In this document: positions 8,312 to 16,874 of the stretch, one piece after another | Position numbering within the stretch: position 1 is the first letter of the stretch | How the letters are laid out: every line of letters begins with the position of its first letter | Source: an uncultured Bacteroides sp. | GTDB taxonomy: Bacteria; Bacteroidota; Bacteroidia; Bacteroidales; Bacteroidaceae | Assembly (NCBI GenBank): GCA_900555635.1 | Contig: USLU01000021.1 | Location: 9,284-73,283, forward strand | DNA length: 64,000 nucleotides | Reading direction: 5' to 3' | Program-made: the position numbers and the translations under genes | The notes under the pieces: generated by a model | What the model was told of the DNA's origin: nothing | What the model saw: only the letters and a program-made list of their open reading frames with translations | Databases searched by the model: none

Positions 8312-9271
8312 TTACAGTCTTTTATACACATAATATATTGGTCCCATTAACATTAAGAACATAAGGAATGGCATACTTAATAAAAAAGAATACAAGCTAC
8401 TGCGTTTTCCTATACACATATTACTTAATTGTTGATAATACCTTCGTTGCTCTTTCCTTGTACCGGAATAATTTAATAACAATAAAACAGTATTAAATCT
8501 CAAAAAATCAAAATAACCAACAAAATCAGAGTCTCTACTCACAATTGTCTTTCCACTATTCCAATCTTTCATCAAGATATTTAATATATATATTAGACTA
8601 TCAATCTTTTGCGAATTATTCTTATTTGTAGTTATTGAATTTGCACGAATCTTATAGATATATGTAGCTTCAGCTACTAAGGCTGCTTTTGAAGCTTTAG
8701 TAGCAACTTTATAAGACCATAGAATATCTTCATGCAATAAGCCTTCTTGAAAAGTTAATTCATTTTCTTCCAAGAAGTGCCTCTTATACAATTTATTACA
8801 TGCGCTCGTACTCCACATCCTCTTCAAATATGAAGTTACTAATGGAAGATTCCCAACTTTTTCTGATATTGGTTTTATATGAATTGATTTTGCCCCTTCA
8901 AGGCAAATATTTGCTATGGTAAAGTCAACATCTGAACTTTTTAGAGCCGCATAATGTTTTTCAATACAATCAAGTACGATCTCATCATCTGAATCCATAA
9001 AGAAAACACAATCACCACGAGCAAATCCTAAACCAGTATTTCTTGCTGCAGAAAGACCTCTATTTTTCTGATGTTTAAAAACAAATACATCATTTGCTCG
9101 AGGATGATTTTTTAGTATTTCAGCAATAACGGACATACTAGAATCTTTTCCACAATCATCCACAATAATATACTCAATAGATGAAAAAGTCTGATTTAAA
9201 GCTGAAAGCAATGATTCTTTAACATATTTTTCAACATTAAAAACAGGAATTACTAATGATACTTTATACAT
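8312..9271 (-). CDS. GT2-family glycosyltransferase
   Basis: 319 residues, GT-A fold: MYKVSLVIPVFNVEKYVKES at the N terminus, then EYIIVDDCGKDSS and the metal-binding FFMDSDDEIV, with a hydrophobic C-terminal segment (SFLLSMPFLMFLMLMG) that probably anchors it to the inner membrane. Family 2 enzymes add one sugar to the lipid-linked repeat unit; donor and acceptor cannot be told from sequence. It follows the polymerase gene by 10 bases. Confidence 0.85.
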   Translation of the reverse strand: MYKVSLVIPVFNVEKYVKESLLSALNQTFSSIEYIIVDDCGKDSSMSVIAEILKNHPRANDVFVFKHQKNRGLSAARNTGLGFARGDCVFFMDSDDEIVLDCIEKHYAALKSSDVDFTIANICLEGAKSIHIKPISEKVGNLPLVTSYLKRMWSTSACNKLYKRHFLEENELTFQEGLLHEDILWSYKVATKASKAALVAEATYIYKIRANSITTNKNNSQKIDSLIYILNILMKDWNSGKTIVSRDSDFVGYFDFLRFNTVLLLLNYSGTRKEQRRYYQQLSNMCIGKRSSLYSFLLSMPFLMFLMLMGPIYYVYKRL

Positions 9272-9281
9272 AAAATCAACT

Positions 9282-10343
9282 CTATTTTAATAAAACTGTT
9301 TCATAAGGAACTAATCTATTTTGTACGCCACCACTTGAGATTGTATAACAAAAAAGAGTAACATAGCCCATTATGATAAAAGATACAACTACATACTGAC
9401 TTCTTTTAGAAAAAACTTTTTTTATCATCAATGGCAATAAGACAATCAGCACAGGTGTAAAATAAAACGCAAAACGTAAGAAAACAATAATTAAAGGAGT
9501 ACCAGCAAAGAAGCATGCAACAATCAAAAACAACAAAAAAAGGAAATTGATATTAAATAGAATAATTTCCTGTGCGATTTTTTCTTTAGCAAATACTTCA
9601 TAAATCAAGAACAAAAGACCTATCAATATTAGCATATAAGTAGTTATCGTTATATCTTCAGCATATTGTTCAAAAGCTAAATATATCCTATAAGTTTCAG
9701 AGGATGCAATAAGTAAAATTAAGAACTTAGCACAAAATAACGAAACAAGTATTACACATAACTTTATAAATACAGAATATGAACGATGTATAATAAAGTA
9801 TAATGGTAATAATATTATTGCAGTAGTATGTACGAAAAATGTTATAAATCCAATAGCAAATAAATATTTAACTAATCTTCTATCTTTAATGCATTCCAAC
9901 AACACAAAAAAGATATAGCTTGCTAAGCATTGTCGTATAACATTAAAAGTATATGTATAATATTGAGTAAAACAGAAAAAAATCAAAACTGATAAAAAAG
10001 GATATGGAGAATACCTTCTAATAAAAACAAAAACATTACTAATTGTTAAAAATGAAATAAATAAAATCACAACAGGGAATGGAATTCCTATATTTCGAAA
10101 TAAATAAAAAAAATAAGCCCATCCCAATTCTTTTATATCAGGATTAATTCTATTTAATGACTCTTTATAAAGTTGCTCATAAGCTGAATAATCCATTCCA
10201 ACGTTATATCGCAAACCAGAAAAAAGAAAAAGCAACAAAAATGAAAAAAAGAAAAGAAAAAGTGCTGTTTTCTTCTTGATTTTAAACATCTCTATTAAAG
10301 AACAAAGTACGACAAAAGACAAAATCAGAAAATAAGGAAACAT
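9282..10343 (-). CDS. EpsG-family capsular polymerase (Wzy-like)
   Basis: 353 residues, almost wholly hydrophobic, about ten membrane segments. The N-terminal signature GLRYNVGMDYSAYEQLYKES after the second segment is the EpsG hallmark (G-x-R-x3-G-x-D-x3-Y). EpsG proteins take the place of Wzy: they polymerise flipped repeat units on the periplasmic side. No other polymerase candidate is present in the locus, and a Wzx flippase and Wzz chain-length protein are, so this completes a Wzx/Wzy-type system. Very AT-rich, as Wzy genes usually are. Confidence 0.8.
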   Translation of the reverse strand: MFPYFLILSFVVLCSLIEMFKIKKKTALFLFFFSFLLLFLFSGLRYNVGMDYSAYEQLYKESLNRINPDIKELGWAYFFYLFRNIGIPFPVVILFISFLTISNVFVFIRRYSPYPFLSVLIFFCFTQYYTYTFNVIRQCLASYIFFVLLECIKDRRLVKYLFAIGFITFFVHTTAIILLPLYFIIHRSYSVFIKLCVILVSLFCAKFLILLIASSETYRIYLAFEQYAEDITITTYMLILIGLLFLIYEVFAKEKIAQEIILFNINFLFLLFLIVACFFAGTPLIIVFLRFAFYFTPVLIVLLPLMIKKVFSKRSQYVVVSFIIMGYVTLFCYTISSGGVQNRLVPYETVLLK

Positions 10344-10344
10344 T

Positions 10345-11499
10345 CTAAACTCTTTTCTTCAAAATTAGTAGGTCATTTTCAACAATCATGTAATATTTTT
10401 TCACAAAATCTGTCATACAGACATGATCTGTCACATCATGCAATACAGAATAAAGCAAACGACTTTGCTGAGGCCAAATGATAGAATCTGAAGTAAAACT
10501 AATGTCTTGAAATTTCTTATTTACAAATTCCTCAAATAAAAGAAAGTACTCTTTATCTTTATTCAAATTTAATAATTGTTGAGAATAAAGACTTCGTCGC
10601 ATACCATTTAAGTGCATCCACATAAAACCATAAGGAAATACAACTCTAATTCCACGAAAAACTTCAATCAAAGAGTGCTTATGTGAATTTAATCGTGCAT
10701 AGTCTTGTACTTCTATTGGAGCAAAAAAGGTATGTGATGACAGCTTAAAAATGGTATGATCTGTAACGCCATTATATGGAGGCAAAATATTGATTCTTCC
10801 TTCATTCTTTTTACCCAAAGGAACGAACCACTGTGAATCATAATAGAGCATATTATAGCCTGACAAATAAATGGGAACCTTAAAATTGCGTATTAAATCC
10901 AGCAAACACTTTCTATATGCAGCAAACAATCTTTTATTCAGTAGTAAGAAAGAATAACCTGTTTTTTTATACAGCAAAAGATTTATATAAAAATAAACAA
11001 AGCATAATAAACTCCATAGATTAATACATTGCCTCTTCGTATTTCTATACGCATCGCATATTTCCTGCAATTCAGATGTCAAATAAATCTGATCTGCATC
11101 AATTTTCATCACAAATTGATAATTTACTTTAGTTAAAGCGAAGTTATAATAGTTAGCCAATAAATGAGGAGAATTAGCAGGTTGATTCTTTATAAATTCA
11201 TACTCATCATCCGATAGATTATTGGCATAGATCTTTGGCTTATACTCATAATATTTTATTTTGTTGTTATACTGTTTCGCTTTTAGCTTAATAATTTCAG
11301 GAGATTCATCAGAACAATCATTATAAACAATAATTAATTCATCCAATGCATTGATACAAGAATCTATAGATTCCCCCAAAAATTCAGCATCATTTTTGAC
11401 TCGCAAAATCCCAGATATACCACAAGGACGCTTCTTTGAAAAGGAATCAATATCAATTAAGTATTGATTATCAGAGCAGAACGCACAAGAACACTTCAT
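10345..11499 (-). CDS. Glycosyltransferase, GT2-like
   Basis: 384 residues. After a Cys-rich start (MKCSCAFCSDNQ) comes a GT-A-type domain: GISGILRVKNDAEFLGESID, ELIIVYNDCSDESPEI and a DxD-like FVMKIDADQIYLT. The C-terminal half is rich in aromatics and not otherwise recognised. The Cys-x-Cys-x2-Cys start is unusual for the family and might bind a metal or be incidental. It begins within the same close-packed block as the polymerase (1 base apart). Confidence 0.75.
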   Translation of the reverse strand: MKCSCAFCSDNQYLIDIDSFSKKRPCGISGILRVKNDAEFLGESIDSCINALDELIIVYNDCSDESPEIIKLKAKQYNNKIKYYEYKPKIYANNLSDDEYEFIKNQPANSPHLLANYYNFALTKVNYQFVMKIDADQIYLTSELQEICDAYRNTKRQCINLWSLLCFVYFYINLLLYKKTGYSFLLLNKRLFAAYRKCLLDLIRNFKVPIYLSGYNMLYYDSQWFVPLGKKNEGRINILPPYNGVTDHTIFKLSSHTFFAPIEVQDYARLNSHKHSLIEVFRGIRVVFPYGFMWMHLNGMRRSLYSQQLLNLNKDKEYFLLFEEFVNKKFQDISFTSDSIIWPQQSRLLYSVLHDVTDHVCMTDFVKKYYMIVENDLLILKKRV

Positions 11500-11531
11500 T
11501 TATTTATATAAAAAAAATACCACATCAAATA

Positions 11532-12062
11532 CTATCTTACAACCATCCTTGCCTTTCCAAGTAAAGCTATTTTCTTTTGTTCAACATTCATTCCTTCTGT
11601 AGAAAAACAATAATGTTTAATCCTTGCTTTATATTCTTCTATTGTAGATATTTGCTTAGCTGGATTTCCTGCAATAACGACATCCCCTGGAAAACTTTTC
11701 GTAACAACACTACCTGCTGCAACTATACATGTATCACCTAACGTTACACCTGGTAATACAATAACATTAGCTCCCAAAAAGCAATTATTTCCAATATTTA
11801 TTCGGCCAAAAACATCTGTAAACTCTGGAAATATTTTACATACACTATTATCATGCGTTAACAATTTAACTCCGGGTGCTATAGTTACATTATCTCCTAT
11901 AGAAATCAGATAGGATTCGGGAGTTATAATTGGAGAATAGATAGCACAACCTACCCCAATTGAGACACCTTTATCCCGATAGAAACGAATTAAAATATCA
12001 CAATTCCTGCCAGACAACAGATATTTTAAATAAGCAAAATAATAAGTCGAAAAAATATTCAT
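11532..12062 (-). CDS. Left-handed beta-helix O-acetyltransferase (CysE/LacA/NodL-type)
   Basis: 176 residues from ATG 12062. Hexapeptide repeats form the core: YLISIGDNVTIAPGVKLLTH, then INIGNNCFLGANVIVLPGVT and CIVAAGSVVTKSFPGDVVIAGNPAK, with the usual C-terminal VIAGNPAK hook. Enzymes of this kind acetylate a sugar hydroxyl using acetyl-CoA, trimers being active. The HD in LLTHDNS supplies the expected catalytic His. It probably modifies the repeat unit. A TTG at 12068 could add two residues but has no advantage. Confidence 0.8.
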   Translation of the reverse strand: MNIFSTYYFAYLKYLLSGRNCDILIRFYRDKGVSIGVGCAIYSPIITPESYLISIGDNVTIAPGVKLLTHDNSVCKIFPEFTDVFGRINIGNNCFLGANVIVLPGVTLGDTCIVAAGSVVTKSFPGDVVIAGNPAKQISTIEEYKARIKHYCFSTEGMNVEQKKIALLGKARMVVR

Positions 12063-12081
12063 AACCAATTAATATAAAATA

Positions 12082-12861
12082 TCAAAAATGTGAATTTTTC
12101 ACTTTAGGAAGACATAAATAGTCCCCATATATTTTTTCCAAATAGTGATCATAGTTATGAGGTGCATAAAATGAAACACCCTCAAATTGTAGTTCTATTA
12201 AAGGAAACAAATCCTCCTCATATCGACATTTATGAAATCCAGTTCCATAAGTGTGAAATAATTTAGTACTTGAAAAAAGATTAGATATCCAACGAAATAC
12301 CGGATATAAAGTATGAGTTAGCAAAAAGTATATAATTTGCAAGTAAATAGCAGGTGTTGCCCCATAACAAGCACGTGAAACACAAAGTTTTTGATGTAAC
12401 ATTTTAGAAATTATTGAAAGTATCATATTACCTTTTTCTAAACAGAATACATCAATAAATACACCATGATATTTATAACGCCTATCAAAATCAAGAACCT
12501 CTTTTATAGGATACCGTTCATCTCTGACTTTTGCGAAAGGCAAGAAATAATTCTTATCAGTGGCATGATTTTGTAATTTATAATATTCGGGCAAATATTG
12601 CGGAAGTATATAATTAAAACGTATGTAGTCGTCACGTAACATTTCAATATCCACATCATCGTCCCAAGGAATAAAACCACTATGGCGAACTGCACCAAGC
12701 AACGTACCACTGCTAATCCAATATCGTATATTATTTTCCCGACAAATTTTATCTACAAATTTTAGAATATCCAAAATTCTTAATTGATTCATCCGTAACT
12801 CCGATCCATCCGGATTAAAACTTTCTCTTAACTCCTTTTGAAGTTCCTCATCAATCCTCAT
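12082..12861 (-). CDS. LicD-family phosphotransferase
   Basis: 259 residues with the full LicD signature: NIRYWISSGTLLGAVRHSGF followed by IPWDDDVDIEMLRDDY (metal-binding DDDVD). LicD proteins move a phospho-alcohol, classically phosphocholine, from its CDP derivative to a sugar of a surface glycan. Here the locus also encodes a LicC-like nucleotidyltransferase fused to an aminotransferase (16875-18683), so the donor is probably a CDP-activated amino alcohol made in the same operon. The C-terminal half is aromatic-rich with a hydrophobic stretch (LQIIYFLLTHTLYPVF) that may touch the membrane. Confidence 0.85.
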   Translation of the reverse strand: MRIDEELQKELRESFNPDGSELRMNQLRILDILKFVDKICRENNIRYWISSGTLLGAVRHSGFIPWDDDVDIEMLRDDYIRFNYILPQYLPEYYKLQNHATDKNYFLPFAKVRDERYPIKEVLDFDRRYKYHGVFIDVFCLEKGNMILSIISKMLHQKLCVSRACYGATPAIYLQIIYFLLTHTLYPVFRWISNLFSSTKLFHTYGTGFHKCRYEEDLFPLIELQFEGVSFYAPHNYDHYLEKIYGDYLCLPKVKNSHF

Positions 12862-12899
12862 ATATTTAATATTAACTTAGAAAAAGGGAGAACAAAGTA

Positions 12900-14021
12900 T
12901 TACCCTTTAAAAAAAAGATCAAATTTTTTTCGACAACCTTTAGATGCTATTTGGAGTGCAGATATTTCCCAATTATCATTAGCTTCTACCACAATAGGGC
13001 CAGATTCAGTAACAGCAATATCCCATCCTATAGAATGAATTCCATATAGATAATTATGCATTTTTTTTACAAGATCAAATGATTCTTTAGCAAATGGTAA
13101 TTTTTGCCCTTTAAATACAAGCCCTGTATCAGGATGAACTGCAGTCTTAGTTCCATATTTGGGACGAAAGAAGCCATACTCACCTAAAGTCCCATCCTCA
13201 TAAACTCTAATAATAAGTCCCCCACGAGCCCAGTTATCAACATTATTTCCCCAAGCACCAACACGAAATATTGAAGGAAGGAATTGAATTTCGCCAGTTC
13301 TAACATCCCTTACAGTATATATCCGCAAAGTATTCACTGAACGAGGATTAAATTTTGCATATTCTGGATGCTGAATAATTTTATGTTCAATTGTCCAACG
13401 GCCATTGCCTAACTCTGATAATAAATAATCAATTGAAACAAGATTATCATTCATATACAATGTGCCATTATCACTAACAATATGATAAATACTTTTTCCA
13501 TCTTCGGCATCAATTGCTTTACAAAATGTATCAATAGTATTTGAAGCAAAATATTCATTTAATGGAATTTCTTTTTTATCAGCTAATTGAAAGATAGTCC
13601 CTTTGTATATTAAACCAATCATAGAGCTAGATGGAAACGACAGTCCTGTAGAAAATAAATTGAATACAAATTTATCTCTCAATATACCTGTATATTCAAA
13701 AGGCTTTCCCTTTTGCTTATTCAAATTATCGCGCCAATACATAAACTCACGATAATCAACATAACTTTTAATATCAGCACCTTTCACATCCATACCATAA
13801 GCAAAATAGAACTCTTCAATTCTTGAATATCGCCATATCAACAAAACATTATCAATCAAAATACGCAACATATTTTTACGCTCTTTTTCTGGATAATATG
13901 ATGGTGAATTCAGAAATTTAACATCCTTCAATAAGATAATAACGCGTATAGGATTAGAATAGAAATTATCAATAAGCCAATTAGCAAATTTCGCAATGTT
14001 TTCAAACAAAAAACGTCTCAT
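12900..14021 (-). CDS. Sugar-transfer-associated ATP-grasp protein
   Basis: 373 residues from ATG 14021. It resembles the ATPgrasp_ST family (alpha-L-glutamate-ligase-related): HPEYAKFNPRSVNTLRIYTV, a Gly-rich ARGGLIIRVYEDGTL, and the C-terminal metal-binding WDIAVTESGPIVVEANDNWE, with the conserved E-x-N of ATP-grasp ligases. Such proteins occur in capsule loci and are thought to couple an amino acid or similar carboxylate/amine to a sugar, but the reaction is not established. Next to LicD and an ornithine-cyclodeaminase-like enzyme it may attach an unusual amino acid to the repeat unit. Confidence 0.75.
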   Translation of the reverse strand: MRRFLFENIAKFANWLIDNFYSNPIRVIILLKDVKFLNSPSYYPEKERKNMLRILIDNVLLIWRYSRIEEFYFAYGMDVKGADIKSYVDYREFMYWRDNLNKQKGKPFEYTGILRDKFVFNLFSTGLSFPSSSMIGLIYKGTIFQLADKKEIPLNEYFASNTIDTFCKAIDAEDGKSIYHIVSDNGTLYMNDNLVSIDYLLSELGNGRWTIEHKIIQHPEYAKFNPRSVNTLRIYTVRDVRTGEIQFLPSIFRVGAWGNNVDNWARGGLIIRVYEDGTLGEYGFFRPKYGTKTAVHPDTGLVFKGQKLPFAKESFDLVKKMHNYLYGIHSIGWDIAVTESGPIVVEANDNWEISALQIASKGCRKKFDLFFKG

Positions 14022-14040
14022 TTTAATCAATTTTATAAGT

Positions 14041-14586
14041 TTATACAGGTATTAATACATTATTCAATTCTTCATTTCTCTGAATTACTGATATCCCCCC
14101 TATAACTACCAATGAATTTTGAGGTATATCATTCACAACTACAGCATTTGCACCAATACGACTGTTCTTACCAACTACAACATTACCTATAACTTTAGCA
14201 CCAGAGCCTATAAGAACATTATCTCCAATGGTCGGGCTACCAAATCTTTTACTTCCACGCAATCTGTTTGATCCAATAGTGACTTGTTGGTATATAGTAA
14301 CATTGGAACCTATTATTGCATTATCTGAAATAAATAGTCCATAGATACCATGGGGCAAAACTAAATTAGAGCCAATTATACTGTTCAAGCCAATCCATGC
14401 ACCATGCTTTTTCACATAGCTATAGTAAATTTCTCGTTTTATCGTAGATGGTTTTTGGGCATATGAATCTTTCAAGCGTCTAAAATCCGATCCAAAAAAC
14501 AAATCAACAACATACACAGATATCAAATTTATACCCCACTTAAATAGCAAAAAGAAAATTATTCTAACTTTTCTATGAATCTTCAT
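14041..14586 (-). CDS. Serine-acetyltransferase-like hexapeptide acyltransferase
   Basis: 181 residues. An N-terminal hydrophobic helix (IIFFLLFKWGINLISVYVVD) precedes the left-handed beta-helix: HGIYGLFISDNAIIGSNVTI, YQQVTIGSNR, IGDNVLIGSGAKVIGNVVVG, then IGANAVVVNDIPQNSLVVIG. The HG and GS pattern matches CysE-like O-acetyltransferases found in capsule loci, which acetylate sugars rather than serine. It starts inside the stop of the flippase gene (4-base ATGA overlap). Confidence 0.8.
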   Translation of the reverse strand: MKIHRKVRIIFFLLFKWGINLISVYVVDLFFGSDFRRLKDSYAQKPSTIKREIYYSYVKKHGAWIGLNSIIGSNLVLPHGIYGLFISDNAIIGSNVTIYQQVTIGSNRLRGSKRFGSPTIGDNVLIGSGAKVIGNVVVGKNSRIGANAVVVNDIPQNSLVVIGGISVIQRNEELNNVLIPV

Positions 14587-15887
14587 GTCTTCAACTTTAA
14601 CAGTTCATACTTTCTACAATAATACAATCTATACACAAAAACTGCAATGGAAGCTAGTACTAACGCATAAGTAAAATTTTTCACTGTAAACAAATGGAAC
14701 AAATAGAATATTAAATAGCATATGAACAAAGCAACGGTACTTACATATATTGAGAAGTTGAATGGCTTCGGATAACCAAATGCGATAAGAACCGGTGTTC
14801 CCAAAAACAATCCAAAAACATCAAAAACAAAAAATAAAATAAAAATCCGGAGTATAGTTACAGCTTGTGGTAAAGAATTACCTGCTAAGAAAGATATTCC
14901 AAAGGGAGCCAATAAATATATCAGTAATGACTCAACAATTACAATAAAAATTAAACACTTAAAAAAGGCTGACACAAATGCAAGACTCTGCTTATTTGCA
15001 AGGTGTGGATAAATAGCTTGATTTAGCATTTGAATCGGTACTAATGCAAAAGTTATTATTTTTTTCGCCAAATCAAAAGCAGCAACATCGGTCATTCCCA
15101 AAAAAAGACCAGATATAGTAGTTGCAATGTTTCCATTTATCGTGATGGAAAGTCTGGATAAAAAAAAGGGAGTACTTTCTTTGAAAACAGTTATTAATAC
15201 GTTTTTTGAAGGTAAATTCAGATTTATTTTTTCTTTAAATATAAGTAGTAAAAAACCTATTAATGAGGAGGCAATTACCCCTCCTACTTGCAACATTGGT
15301 ACAAACAAAACATCATCAACATCTTTTACCAAAAAAAACAATGGGACAATATAAAATAGAACTGCAAAAAAACGCACTAACGTAATATTAGCCATTCTTT
15401 CGACTCCTTGAAAGTACCATGCTGGAAATAAAATCTCTGATATTGCTCCCGTAAAAACAATATAAAACAGTAGCCAATTTACCCTAAAAGAAGGAATGCA
15501 AAATACCAATATGGAAAAAAGAATAGAACTTACTAAAAACAATACAAACTTAATAGACAAAACTGCTGAAACAATCTCAGACAATTGATATATATCATTT
15601 CTATTTTGAGCAACATTTTTAACAGCAGACACATCAAGACCATAATTTATTATAATAAAAAAATAGGAAACAATAGATTGTACAAAGGCAATTAACCCCC
15701 ATTGGGACGCTCCAATTGTCTTTATAATATAAGGTAATGCAACTAGTGGAATTAGCATATTGACAAATTGCATTATACTCAAATAAAAAGTATTAGAAAA
15801 TATTTTTTTATAGTTCAAAGCACCCTTAAAAAGAACGAGAATCTTTACTACTATTTCATGTTTCTCTAAATGCTGAAAGATACCCAT
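14583..15887 (-). CDS. Wzx-type repeat-unit flippase
   Basis: 434 residues with about twelve membrane segments and the polysaccharide-exporter N terminus (SNTFYLSIMQFVNMLIPLVA, then LPYIIKTIGASQWGLIAFVQ). AWYFQGVERM is the usual loop motif of Wzx proteins. It moves undecaprenyl-pyrophosphate-linked repeat units across the inner membrane for the EpsG-like polymerase. The start at 15887 gives about 30 residues before the first conserved part; a later start is possible. AT-rich like the rest of the block. Confidence 0.88.
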   Translation of the reverse strand: MGIFQHLEKHEIVVKILVLFKGALNYKKIFSNTFYLSIMQFVNMLIPLVALPYIIKTIGASQWGLIAFVQSIVSYFFIIINYGLDVSAVKNVAQNRNDIYQLSEIVSAVLSIKFVLFLVSSILFSILVFCIPSFRVNWLLFYIVFTGAISEILFPAWYFQGVERMANITLVRFFAVLFYIVPLFFLVKDVDDVLFVPMLQVGGVIASSLIGFLLLIFKEKINLNLPSKNVLITVFKESTPFFLSRLSITINGNIATTISGLFLGMTDVAAFDLAKKIITFALVPIQMLNQAIYPHLANKQSLAFVSAFFKCLIFIVIVESLLIYLLAPFGISFLAGNSLPQAVTILRIFILFFVFDVFGLFLGTPVLIAFGYPKPFNFSIYVSTVALFICYLIFYLFHLFTVKNFTYALVLASIAVFVYRLYYCRKYELLKLKT

Positions 15888-15908
15888 ATGAAAAAATAAA
15901 ACATTTAA

Positions 15909-16868
15909 TTATATCCAGAATTTCTCTGTTTCCTTGCTAAAAGAAACAGAATTTAGAAGTGAACTATTCAGTTTATTATATATCTTTTGAGCGAATACAA
16001 TATCGTGCAACCCTAAACCTATGTTGTATGAAATAATACGTTCCTGATCATTTTCTCTGCCAGGATTAACACCTAACAGTACATGGCTAAATTCATCGAA
16101 TGCCTTAAACTTTTTAAAGTTTCGAAACCCTTCTACATGCGCTGTATCATCAGCGTATACCTTATCAAAAAACAAATCACAATTCTGAAAACCACGTGTG
16201 TGGACTGGTACAAGCAACACACCTTCTTTATACAATGAATCATTTGCACAAAGTAACTCAGAAGCATCTGTAATACAAGATATGATTATATCTGCATCAC
16301 TTATCAAATGTTCCATATCCTCAACAGCTTCGAAAGTTACATTGGTATATTCTGAAAAACGTTCTATAAATAATTCAGCTTGATTTTTATATTTCAATAA
16401 ACAAAAATGGAATAACTTCTCGGGATAAAGTTCTAAAAGACAAAGTACAGTAGCTCTAGCTGTATTCCCCAAGCCTACAATTGAATATTTTTTTGATGAT
16501 GTCTTCTGAAAAGTCTTAATTGCAAGAGCAGCCACAGCACCCGTCCGCATAGTTGTTATCCAATCACCATCTAAAAGTGCAACCAAATGTCCGGTTACAC
16601 CATCATACAACATGATTTCACTGCTTAACGAAGGTGTTCTACCCGTAATCCTAGAAACAACTTTTATTCCAAACTGATTATCTACAGGCAATAAACAAGG
16701 CATAGATGTATAGAAGTCATTTCCTTGTGGATGCACACTTAACTTAGCTGGCAATTGAGCTTCATATTTCATTCGAAAGGATTCTTCTACCCAACTAACA
16801 CAATCTTTAGCAGAGACTTGCAATTCTTTTATCCTATCCTTTTGAATAATTAAAACTTTATTATTCAT
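15909..16868 (-). CDS. Ornithine cyclodeaminase / mu-crystallin family protein
   Basis: 319 residues. Substrate-binding part: YTSMPCLLPVDNQFGIKVVS; then LDGDWITTMRTGAVAALAIK; Rossmann motif YSIVGLGNTARATVLCLL; and the family's VYADDTAHVEGF. Relatives either cyclise ornithine or act as imine reductases joining an amino acid to a keto acid (SbnB, opine-type). In a capsule locus it more plausibly makes an unusual amino acid for the glycan, to be attached by the ATP-grasp protein; this is inference. It begins 6 bases after the fusion gene stop. Confidence 0.8.
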   Translation of the reverse strand: MNNKVLIIQKDRIKELQVSAKDCVSWVEESFRMKYEAQLPAKLSVHPQGNDFYTSMPCLLPVDNQFGIKVVSRITGRTPSLSSEIMLYDGVTGHLVALLDGDWITTMRTGAVAALAIKTFQKTSSKKYSIVGLGNTARATVLCLLELYPEKLFHFCLLKYKNQAELFIERFSEYTNVTFEAVEDMEHLISDADIIISCITDASELLCANDSLYKEGVLLVPVHTRGFQNCDLFFDKVYADDTAHVEGFRNFKKFKAFDEFSHVLLGVNPGRENDQERIISYNIGLGLHDIVFAQKIYNKLNSSLLNSVSFSKETEKFWI

Positions 16869-16874
16869 AACTAA

